Shown: piece after piece, positions 26,790-33,601 of the stretch
Layout: every line of letters begins with the position of its first letter
Position numbering within the stretch: the first letter of the stretch is position 1
Assembly (NCBI RefSeq): GCF_016757735.1
Contig: NZ_CP068439.1
Coordinates: 186,001 to 250,000 of the forward strand
DNA: 64,000 nucleotides
From: Aequorivita iocasae
GTDB lineage: Bacteria > Bacteroidota > Bacteroidia > Flavobacteriales > Flavobacteriaceae
Direction of reading: 5' to 3'
Notes under the pieces: generated by a model
Database searches by the model: none
What the model was told of the DNA's origin: nothing
The model's input: the letters and a program-made list of their open reading frames with translations, nothing else
Program-made: the position numbers and the translations under genes

Positions 26790-28319
26790 TTATTCCCAAT
26801 CGGGCATATAGGAATTTGTGAATAGCAACTCATCATCCAGTGATTGTTGATCAAAAATAAAGGAATGAATCTCCGGTATTGCCCTAAAGTTATTTTTAAC
26901 CCTGGTAAATATTACACCCCCTTCGGAAGGCGAAAATCTAGCGTCAAGTTCATTCTCTCCTTCCTGAACATCTGTTTCTAATAGTACTGGAGGATCCGGA
27001 CTACCTATGGTGAAAAGAAAAATACGGCTGTTAAAAATTCTATAAGAAGAATTTTGAGCTTCATCAATATCCCAAGTATATAAAACCCTATCGGCGTTTG
27101 CAGTAATATCAATTCCACTCACTGCTCCATCTAAATTTTCGAAAATTACCGTTTCTTCAAGTCCAGTAGAGAGCCTTGCGGTGTAGATTCGCACGTTATA
27201 GCCACTGGAATTATTGGTTTTTAATAATACAAGGTCATCATCAAATTCCGGTACTGCAACTTCTGAGATAAAGGAACCATCGGTTGTGGTATATTCTAAC
27301 CTATTGCCCGTCCCATCGGGATTTATGGAATATAATTTATCAAAATGCGGATAATATAGTTTGCTATCATTCAGTGCCCATGTAAAGTCTAGATGCTCCG
27401 TACGAAATCCAGCTACAGGACGTTGGCTAGTTACCTGTTGTACATCGGTACCATCAAAGTTCATAGTATAAATTTGTGTTGCGCCCCCAGAATTGCGCAG
27501 AAAAGCAATTCTATTAAGGATGACGCTTTTTCGAGGCCTAAAACTATTTGTATTTTCACTCGTAAGTTGAAACACACTAAAATCAGGCTCAGTATTTCCA
27601 ACAGTGGCTGTGTCCTTAGCTCCGGAATATATCACCAAATTTCCATTATTTTCCTTAACAAAAGTATATGGGTTATCTGGAAAAGTGAGAGTTTTAAAAT
27701 CACTAATTACAGAACTTACTGGATCATTGGAACCATCGGTAACTGTTACTTGCCAAAAATATTTGGTGGACAGTTGCAGGTTGCTTACCGTATATGTTGT
27801 GTCTTGGCCCACTTCAAATACCTGCATCTCGTCAGTTGTTCCGTTTCTTAAATCCAATGTATAAGAAAGATCGTCATTTTCAGGATCGGATGCTTGCCAA
27901 ATAAATTGTACTTCAAGAGGTTGCTCTTCTGCGCCATCTTCCGGAGATACTAAAATTGGAACAGAGGGCGGATTGTTATCTGAATTGGCAAGCGAAAGTT
28001 CAAAGGCAACTACAGTGGTCATTGCCTCCGTAACCGTAGTAGATTCAAAACCTGTAGCATATCCATTTAATTCGGCTTGAACTGAATAATCATCTACAGC
28101 CACATCATTCAGTTTAAACCTACCAATGGAATCGGTGAAAACAGTGGTAGAGGCCGGATTTGTAGTTATTTTTACATTTTCTAGTGCTGCACCGGTTACT
28201 TTATCTGTAACTTTTCCAGAAATATTACCTGTACGCACTACATCTATAGTATCTTCACTGCAACCAATGAGTATTAAGAAGAAACTCACAAAAAACAAAG
28301 CTATATATTTTTTCATCAT
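26790..28319 (-). CDS. Curli-locus lipoprotein: CarboxypepD_reg-like, Fn3-like and propeller-like regions
   Basis: This is the last gene of the curli operon, starting 17 bases after the csgG stop. A lipoprotein signal peptide with ILIGC ends at residue 20. Next come a carboxypeptidase-regulatory-like domain (about 30-110, GNISGKVTDKVTGAALENVKI), a fibronectin III-like domain (about 117-210, with YTLDLRNG, STKYFWQVTVTDG) and a C-terminal part (about 215-509). The C-terminal part has repeats resembling TolB-type propeller blades (IAFLRNSGGATQIYTMNFDG, SKLYYPHFDKLYSINPDG, VLYTWDIDE). It is absent from the E. coli csg operons. A surface role in anchoring, organising or processing curli is inferred from position only. 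Confidence 0.82.
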   Translation of the reverse strand: MMKKYIALFFVSFFLILIGCSEDTIDVVRTGNISGKVTDKVTGAALENVKITTNPASTTVFTDSIGRFKLNDVAVDDYSVQAELNGYATGFESTTVTEAMTTVVAFELSLANSDNNPPSVPILVSPEDGAEEQPLEVQFIWQASDPENDDLSYTLDLRNGTTDEMQVFEVGQDTTYTVSNLQLSTKYFWQVTVTDGSNDPVSSVISDFKTLTFPDNPYTFVKENNGNLVIYSGAKDTATVGNTEPDFSVFQLTSENTNSFRPRKSVILNRIAFLRNSGGATQIYTMNFDGTDVQQVTSQRPVAGFRTEHLDFTWALNDSKLYYPHFDKLYSINPDGTGNRLEYTTTDGSFISEVAVPEFDDDLVLLKTNNSSGYNVRIYTARLSTGLEETVIFENLDGAVSGIDITANADRVLYTWDIDEAQNSSYRIFNSRIFLFTIGSPDPPVLLETDVQEGENELDARFSPSEGGVIFTRVKNNFRAIPEIHSFIFDQQSLDDELLFTNSYMPDWE

Positions 28320-28336
28320 CAGTTTTATTTAAAAAA

Positions 28337-29719
28337 TCATAACTTAAAATAATAATTTAAGCCGACCCCGATATTATAATAAAAATCGTTTCTTTTTCCC
28401 TGAACAGCTTTCTCGAGCTTATCCGTAAAAACAAGATTGTGTTCTCCAAAAAGTTTTAATCCAAATTTTTTAGAAATAAAATATTCGAACCCGACTCCAT
28501 ATTGAACTTTAAAAAAAGGTTCTCCAGTATCAAAAGCATTATCATTTCTAGGATCTAAAAGAGCTATTATAACTCCTGGACCCGCATAAATAAAGGGAGT
28601 AAATTTATCATTGGGCAACAAGGCAAATTCACCATTTAGATCTGCACTTGCAAAAACATTCCTATATTGTCGACCGTTATCAATGCGAAAGACGGAAGCC
28701 TTGAGGTTGGCATTAAAAAAACGGCCAAAATGCTTTTGATATTCCAACCGTGCCAAAAACCCTAAATCTTGGGTTACATAATCATTGTCCGGTAAATTTC
28801 CACCCAAGGATATTCCCAAAGAATTTCGCGCTTCTCTGCTAACTTTAAGCCTATCAAACAATAATGTAGATTCGTCTTTCTCTTTTTCGGCTAAATATTC
28901 CGCCACCAATTGATCGTTTACTTCCTTTCCCCCTTGTGTACTCCAAAATTGTTTTTGAATTCCTTCAATTATAAGATCGTGAACCGCTTTTTCTATGGCA
29001 TCTTTCATTGCAAGCTGTACAGGTTCATTTTGCGTAACGCCGGTTTCTGCTTCTAACAATCTTTGAAATTTAACAAAGCGAAAAAAACTGGCATCAATTG
29101 CTTGCGAAAGAATGGTTTTTGAAACATATACCGTTTTCAAGATTTCCCCATTACTTGTAGATACTGCTCGCAAATAAACAGTTATTCTATCTTGTCTATA
29201 TTTTGCAGAGCCTCCCAAACCAAAATATCGAGCACCAATACCGCCAGTGATGATATTAGTATCGTAGGAAATCACCCCACCCTCCAATAAAAGACCAGCA
29301 TATAAAAGGGGGGGCAAAGGTGGCTCATCGGTATTTAAATTCTTTATATATTCCTGCTTTGTATTTCTAATAATATTTCTTTCTGTAGATAGATTGCTCA
29401 AATTTTCCCGTTCAATGGGAATAAACCATCCCGAATCTTCCAAAGCCTTTATCAATATTGTAGTTCCACCCTGCGAAATAGCCGTGCTGAAGGTACTACC
29501 GCTTTCAACAGCTTTATACTGTCCTGTTTGGTCACTAAAATTATAGACAGCGACTTCTACGGGTTGAGCGGCAGGTGGCAAATCTAAAAGGGGTTGTGTA
29601 GATTTAGAAAATTCTCCGGTACGCGATGCCTCTTGATATAATGGTGGATTAAAGTAAGCTCCACAGGAAGAAAATAATAAAACTCCTATCAAGGAAATTG
29701 TTCTGAAAAATATTTTCAT
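28337..29719 (-). CDS. csgG: CsgG curli secretion channel with C-terminal barrel-like domain
   Basis: CsgG is the outer-membrane lipoprotein pore through which curli subunits leave. The lipobox LFSSC ends at C19. The CsgG domain (about 45-270) shows VAVYNFSDQTGQYK, TTILIKALEDSGWFIPIERENL, GGIGARYFGLGGSAKYRQDRITVYLRAV and the terminal VHDLIIEGIQKQFW. The E. coli protein ends near there (277 residues including the signal), but this one continues to 460. The extra region (about 295-460) has alternating beta strands ending in YYNIGVGLNYYFKL, like an OmpA-type barrel with a C-terminal aromatic. It sits between csgF (9 bases upstream) and the accessory lipoprotein gene. Confidence 0.92.
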   Translation of the reverse strand: MKIFFRTISLIGVLLFSSCGAYFNPPLYQEASRTGEFSKSTQPLLDLPPAAQPVEVAVYNFSDQTGQYKAVESGSTFSTAISQGGTTILIKALEDSGWFIPIERENLSNLSTERNIIRNTKQEYIKNLNTDEPPLPPLLYAGLLLEGGVISYDTNIITGGIGARYFGLGGSAKYRQDRITVYLRAVSTSNGEILKTVYVSKTILSQAIDASFFRFVKFQRLLEAETGVTQNEPVQLAMKDAIEKAVHDLIIEGIQKQFWSTQGGKEVNDQLVAEYLAEKEKDESTLLFDRLKVSREARNSLGISLGGNLPDNDYVTQDLGFLARLEYQKHFGRFFNANLKASVFRIDNGRQYRNVFASADLNGEFALLPNDKFTPFIYAGPGVIIALLDPRNDNAFDTGEPFFKVQYGVGFEYFISKKFGLKLFGEHNLVFTDKLEKAVQGKRNDFYYNIGVGLNYYFKL

Positions 29720-29728
29720 GAAATTAGT

Positions 29729-30139
29729 TTAATTTGGGACAATAACTTGTGTTTCCTCTCCGGTGGCGGTATCTAATATATTTATTACCAATCCTTCGCC
29801 AGATTCAAAAATTTCAATATTTAAGCTACCAAAAGTATATGTTCCCTCCTGATTAAAATCAACTCCCCCAAATTGTTGCGAAAGTAGTGCTCGCGATATT
29901 TGGCTCAACAACTGCCTATTCAGCTGGTCTCCAAACTGTTCCAACTCAGAGCGCTGATCCGCTGGATTGGCGGGAGCAGTAAGTTTATTTTGGGCAGTGG
30001 CTGAACTTTGCAGCCAGTTATAATTAAATGTATCCCCGCCAAAAGCAGGGTTCAACGGTTTATAAGAAAACTGTTGGGCGAAACCCGCCGTTCCACTAAA
30101 TAGCAATACAGTTATAGAAAGTAATTTAAATAGTTTCAT
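29729..30139 (-). CDS. csgF: Curli assembly factor CsgF
   Basis: CsgF caps the CsgG pore on the outside and anchors the nucleator in known curli systems. A signal peptide ends near residue 21 (GFAQQ). The mature N-terminus FSYKPLNPAFGGDTFNYNW followed by LQSSATAQN is the conserved CsgG-binding segment. The remainder (about 60-136) has the QLNRQLLSQISRALL helix and the C-terminal strands FESGEGLVINILDTATGEE. The length of 136 matches CsgF. It lies 1 base after csgE and 9 bases before csgG. Confidence 0.94.
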   Translation of the reverse strand: MKLFKLLSITVLLFSGTAGFAQQFSYKPLNPAFGGDTFNYNWLQSSATAQNKLTAPANPADQRSELEQFGDQLNRQLLSQISRALLSQQFGGVDFNQEGTYTFGSLNIEIFESGEGLVINILDTATGEETQVIVPN

Positions 30140-30140
30140 C

Positions 30141-30941
30141 TCAATATCTTGTTATGGAATTCTCTTTTTGCTTTTGAAGTTGTTGAAGATACGCAATGCA
30201 TCTGTCTAATGCCGTCTTAGCCATACTTTGTAAAAAAGATTTTTTAGGTTGCGAAAAAAATTGCCATAATAATTGGTCGTCTATTTTTACAGAAATCCTT
30301 GTGCTCCGCATTCTTCCTGGAACTTCATCAATCACTATGTTCTTTTTTGTCTGTATTCCACGGTTGTAGTATTCTGAATAAAAATATTTATAAAAATCAC
30401 GTCCAGCTTTGGTCAAGGTGTTTTCCACCACTAATCCATTCATCATATAACCATCTTGAGGAGCTGCCTGATCTTGACTTACGGCCTCCTCCTGTGGAGA
30501 TAGTTTGTCCTTAATTATTTCTTGATAACCTTTTTCTGAACTTAACTCAATACGGTCCTGCCCTACGGGTTTATCGTCACTGTCATATAGCATAAGCACC
30601 AGGGTAATTTTTCCTTCAGCGTTGTAGTTTACGGTTACTGTGGAGAGCACTTTTTTTTCATTTCCCTTTAAAAAGAAGCGATCGGATTGGTTGCTTCTAG
30701 TAACATTATTGTTGGCATCAGTCTGATAAAGGCTGAAATCATATTTAAGATTAACATCTGTCGGAGTAATATTTTCCGCGGTCGCGGTAAAGGTGAAGAA
30801 TTCACTATCTTTTTTAACAAGAATCTTACCTACATACTCTTTATTGTAGAATTGCGCATTTACACCTACAGTTATTAAAAGGGTAAAAACGGCTACGAAA
30901 TAATTTTTTATTTTACCAATATGTGCTTGTAAACAGCTCAT
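30141..30941 (-). CDS. csgE: CsgE with an N-terminal Ig-like (CsgH/CsgC-like) domain
   Basis: The C-terminal half (about 160-266) is CsgE, the periplasmic adaptor that caps CsgG and delivers curlin: GLVVENTLTKAGRDFYKYF, RSTRISVKIDDQLLWQFF, QPKKSFLQSMAKTAL. CsgE alone is about 130 residues. Here an N-terminal domain (about 30-140) precedes it, with TATAENITPTDVNLKYDFSL, DRFFLKGNEKKVLSTVTV and ITLVLMLYDSDDKPVGQDRI. Its strand pattern recalls CsgH/CsgC, periplasmic inhibitors of premature amyloid formation. A Gln/Asp/Pro linker joins the two. Its ATG overlaps the stop of the upstream gene by one base (TAATG), suggesting translational coupling. Confidence 0.88.
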   Translation of the reverse strand: MSCLQAHIGKIKNYFVAVFTLLITVGVNAQFYNKEYVGKILVKKDSEFFTFTATAENITPTDVNLKYDFSLYQTDANNNVTRSNQSDRFFLKGNEKKVLSTVTVNYNAEGKITLVLMLYDSDDKPVGQDRIELSSEKGYQEIIKDKLSPQEEAVSQDQAAPQDGYMMNGLVVENTLTKAGRDFYKYFYSEYYNRGIQTKKNIVIDEVPGRMRSTRISVKIDDQLLWQFFSQPKKSFLQSMAKTALDRCIAYLQQLQKQKENSITRY

Positions 30942-31492
30942 TAATAAAAACTTCTCACTATTATTGTAGGCGAGGCTTCCGTTTGTCTGAATTTTAACGA
31001 TTTGGTTAGCTCGTTAACACCTTCGCGCTCAAAGTTTAGATAACTCCCGTCCTGTACAAGATCTAAGGAAATATCCGCATTTGGATTATTTACAAAATCC
31101 CTAATACGATTGCTATTACCATTTTGTATAAGATCTGCCACAGCGGTGTTTGCTGTATAATCTAAATTAGTATCGTTATTATTTCCATTTTGGAGAAGGT
31201 TAATTTCACTGGCATTTGTGTTGGTTGCAATTCTGGCTGTATTGAAATCCCCTATTTGGCGAACGTATACTGAATTTCCTTCAATAAGTGTATTCTTAGC
31301 GTTGGGCGTAGTCACAATTCCGAGGTTTGCTAGCAATTCAGGTGAAACCTTTTCACCTTGTATAATACTTTTGCCACCATCGGCATTACTTCCTTCGGGT
31401 TTATAGGTTTGGCCAGAAACCATTGGTATATACAAAGCCGAGACTAAAATACCAAATATTATATTTTTTACTATTGTCTTCATCATTTGCAT
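30941..31492 (-). CDS. Minor curlin / nucleator-like protein (CsgB-like)
   Basis: This secreted 183-residue protein has a signal peptide (to about residue 28, VSGQ) and a non-repeat N-terminal segment (about 30-70). Five degenerate curlin repeats follow: VYVRQIGDFNTARI, INLLQNGNNNDTNL, ADLIQNGNSNRIRD, LDLVQDGSYLNF and LKFRQTEASPTIIV. The Q-x-G-x-x-N pattern stacks as beta-arches in curli. Few repeats, degenerate ends and a position next to csgE suggest the nucleator CsgB, but the symbol is not certain. It overlaps the csgE start by one base and follows the hairpin after the major curlin gene. Confidence 0.85.
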   Translation of the reverse strand: MQMMKTIVKNIIFGILVSALYIPMVSGQTYKPEGSNADGGKSIIQGEKVSPELLANLGIVTTPNAKNTLIEGNSVYVRQIGDFNTARIATNTNASEINLLQNGNNNDTNLDYTANTAVADLIQNGNSNRIRDFVNNPNADISLDLVQDGSYLNFEREGVNELTKSLKFRQTEASPTIIVRSFY

Positions 31493-31623
31493 TTTTTAAT
31501 TAACACTCCACATAACCGGATGTTCTATATTTTTTTAAAAAAAGTAACCTTTCCTGTGTGGCTGAAACAAATTAATACTAATAGGAGTTTACTCAAGCTT
31601 ACCCTAAAGATATTAAATTAATT

Positions 31624-31654
31624 ATAAAGGAGGGCAATTTATGCCCTCCTTTAT
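31624..31654 (-). terminator. Hairpin after the major curlin gene
   Basis: A perfect 13-bp stem, ATAAAGGAGGGCA (31624-31636) and TGCCCTCCTTTAT (31642-31654), has a 5-base loop. On the minus strand an AT-rich tract without a clean T-run follows. It may be a leaky terminator or 3'-end stabiliser that sets a high curlin-to-assembly-gene ratio. Confidence 0.75.
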
Positions 31655-31686
31655 TATTTTAAAAAAGTGTTTTAACCGAGAGCGGT

Positions 31687-32937
31687 TTAGCAACCTGGAC
31701 ATGGATCATTAATCACAACAGGTGGTAATGGATCTGGGCAGTTTAATGGAACTGGATCTGGGAAGATACAAAGTTCTCCATCAGTTGAGAAATTGCCATT
31801 TGGACCTAATTGTAACACATCTGCCATGTTACCAGTACCATTTTGGATAATTCCAGCATTATGACCTGCACCACCTTGAGATTTTTGAACTAACAAAGCA
31901 TGGTTACTACTACCGGTTTGTGAAGTAGAACCAGTATTACCAATACCTCCTTGATATGTGGCAGCAAGGTTATTACTTCCGCTATATTGACCTGAAAAAA
32001 TATCGTTATCATCGCCATTTTGTCTTTGGTAAATTTTATTACCAGTACCTGCAGCATATTGATTAACCGTTGCGTCGTTATCATCTCCATTTTGATCCTG
32101 ACGCACATAACCGCCATTACCATCTTGATCTGAATATGCATAGTTATCATTACCAACTTGTCTTTGGTCAAGATAGTTGTTTACACCAGGACCTGTAACA
32201 GCATGCTGTATCCCTATAGCTTCATTTCCGTTTCCAGTCTGACGCTGTCTAGCTTGGTTTCCAGAAGACGATTGACTAACCGATGCATCGTTATCATCTC
32301 CAATTTGGTATTGATCAGCTTTGTTGTTAGAACCTGACTGTGTAGCTGATAATTCGTTGTCATTACCATCTTGCCATGCCCAACTTTTGTTATCATTACC
32401 TGACTGGGTGATATTAGCAAGATTATTAGAGGATGCATAAAAAGGTAGTTGGTACACCGCCGATTTGTTTGCAGTACCATCCTGATCAACGTTTATAGTA
32501 CTACTATTATCATCTTGATGCGCATAAGCTTCGTTCAGATTTCCATCTTGATTCATATTAACAGTACTGCCTGTACCCCCATGCTGGTTTACCCTTGCTT
32601 TGTTGTCTGCACTAGCATTATTGGTTCCACCTTGAGTAATATTAGCAGTAGCATTTGTAGGAGGAGTAAATTGATTACCTTGTTCTACATAAGCCTCGTT
32701 ACGCGACCCTCTCTGTCTAATATCAGAATCATTACCGGAGCCTCGTTGCAATACCATAGCACGTTGTGAACCCACACCAGCGCCATTGGCTTGCTGGATA
32801 TCAGAGTTTAGACTAGTCCCTGCTTGTCTCACATACACTCTCTGGTCATTACCAGATTGAGAAGAATTTGATGTGTTTTGGGCAAATCCGATTGCCGCAA
32901 ATAGTAGCGCCGCAGCGCCTAAAATTAATTTTTTCAT
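31687..32937 (-). CDS. csgA: Major curlin subunit (CsgA-like), large, with Cys/Pro-rich tail
   Basis: This is the predicted functional-amyloid fibre subunit. A signal peptide (to about residue 19, IGFAQ) is followed by some nine or ten repeats of about 22 residues with the curlin pattern (for example NITQSGNDNKSWAWQDGNDN and SATQSGSNNKADQYQIGDDN). Gln, Gly and Asn are regularly placed and Asp is common. At 416 residues it is far longer than E. coli CsgA (151). The last 30 residues leave the repeat pattern and are Pro-rich with four Cys, ending DPCPGC. It is the first gene of the locus, behind a long regulatory region and before a strong hairpin. Confidence 0.92.
   Translation of the reverse strand: MKKLILGAAALLFAAIGFAQNTSNSSQSGNDQRVYVRQAGTSLNSDIQQANGAGVGSQRAMVLQRGSGNDSDIRQRGSRNEAYVEQGNQFTPPTNATANITQGGTNNASADNKARVNQHGGTGSTVNMNQDGNLNEAYAHQDDNSSTINVDQDGTANKSAVYQLPFYASSNNLANITQSGNDNKSWAWQDGNDNELSATQSGSNNKADQYQIGDDNDASVSQSSSGNQARQRQTGNGNEAIGIQHAVTGPGVNNYLDQRQVGNDNYAYSDQDGNGGYVRQDQNGDDNDATVNQYAAGTGNKIYQRQNGDDNDIFSGQYSGSNNLAATYQGGIGNTGSTSQTGSSNHALLVQKSQGGAGHNAGIIQNGTGNMADVLQLGPNGNFSTDGELCIFPDPVPLNCPDPLPPVVINDPCPGC
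31800..32870 (-). repeat. Curlin repeat-coding region of csgA
   Basis: This stretch codes for imperfect repeats of about 66 bases (22 residues). Conservation is at the Gln, Gly and Asn codons rather than along the DNA, so this is a protein repeat and not a CRISPR or satellite array. Confidence 0.85.
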
Positions 32938-33045
32938 AATTAAAAGATTTAAAGATTAATATTTGGTTAAAAAATATTCAGTTTTTAGCAAGGAATTGCT
33001 TCCTTGAATAAATAGTAAACCACAGCAAAGTGATTTATTGATATT

Positions 33046-33190
33046 AAGGGGATATGTTTTAAAATGTATTTAAAACACATTTTAGAATTAAGGGATACTT
33101 TAAGATGAATCAATATGATTTAAAACCTAAAAGATTCTTTTTACTAAGGGGATAGGTTTGTTATTTTAACAAATTTGAGGAGATGGGTTT
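33046..33190. repeat. Three related direct repeats upstream of csgA
   Basis: AAGGGGATATGTTT (33046-33059) and AAGGGGATAGGTTT (33146-33159) differ by one base and lie exactly 100 bases apart. A weaker copy, GAGGAGATGGGTTT, is at 33177-33190. Such spacing suggests binding sites for a regulator, but this is inference. Confidence 0.5.
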
Positions 33191-33206
33191 GTGATATCGC
33201 TATCAC
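33191..33206. promoter_or_regulatory. 16-base palindrome, candidate operator of the curli operon
   Basis: GTGATA, TCGC, TATCAC is a perfect inverted repeat with a 4-base centre. It lies just downstream of the candidate -7 box on the minus strand, at about +6 to +21 of the predicted transcript. Confidence 0.5.
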
Positions 33207-33218
33207 TTAACCACAACC

Positions 33219-33249
33219 CAAAGATGCAATAAAAAATAATAATATACAA
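33219..33249 (-). promoter_or_regulatory. Candidate promoter of the curli operon
   Basis: On the minus strand a -33 TTG (33247-33249), a 20-base spacer and CATCTTTG (33219-33226, one mismatch to TAnnTTTG) are found. It would give a leader of about 275 bases before csgA. A promoter closer to csgA cannot be excluded. Confidence 0.4.
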
Positions 33250-33273
33250 CTAATTAACAGCCAGTTGCACTCA

Positions 33274-33293
33274 AAAGGGGGATTTCCCCCTTT
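33274..33293. terminator. GC hairpin, possible terminator of a small transcript
   Basis: AAAGGGGG (33274-33281), loop ATTT, CCCCCTTT (33286-33293) is a perfect 8-bp stem in AT-rich DNA. No gene end is near, so it may end a small RNA or act in the csg region. Confidence 0.4.
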
Positions 33294-33484
33294 AAGAAAC
33301 AGGGTTTTTCCTTATACAAAATCTAATTTATCAGATAAAAAACGCAATATTATCGATGAAGCGCAAAAAAATCGATTTTAACAGATTATGTTAAATTTTT
33401 GTTAAAAAAATAAAAGCTACTAATTTGAAATTATTGAGACTTTTATGGAGTTACCTTTTCTAATTAAGCTAATTAAGAAATAAA

Positions 33485-33527
33485 ATGAAAAAAAGTGCGG
33501 GAATGTCTTTAAAGACAACCGCACTTT
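33485..33527 (-). terminator. Terminator of the glutamine synthetase gene
   Basis: AAAGTGCGG (33492-33500) pairs with CCGCACTTT (33519-33527), and an inner palindrome, GTCTTTAAAGAC, extends the hairpin. A T-run follows on the minus strand. Confidence 0.85.
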
Positions 33528-33601
33528 ATAAGTTAATACAGCAAACCGAAATTGCACATATTAAATTTAAGTGGAGCAATTACGGATTAATATTTAGAGG
33601 T

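Larger units (their letters stand above)
32938..33601. other. 664-base regulatory region between csgA and glutamine synthetase
   Basis: There is no coding ORF. It holds the glutamine synthetase terminator (33485-33527), an 8-bp GC hairpin (33274-33293), a candidate csg promoter, a 16-base palindrome (33191-33206) and three related GGGGATA-GTTT elements. Nearest csgA is an inverted repeat, CAAGGAA TTGC TTCCTTG (32989-33006), 52 bases before its ATG. Confidence 0.6.

Noticed and set aside
32449-32769. 106-residue plus-strand ORF opposite csgA
   Set aside because: Shadow of the curlin repeat codons; the csgA frame is fully explained by the family pattern.
31800-32870. Regular DNA periodicity suggesting a CRISPR or satellite array
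   Set aside because: The periodicity is of codons for curlin repeats; no identical repeat units with unique spacers are present.
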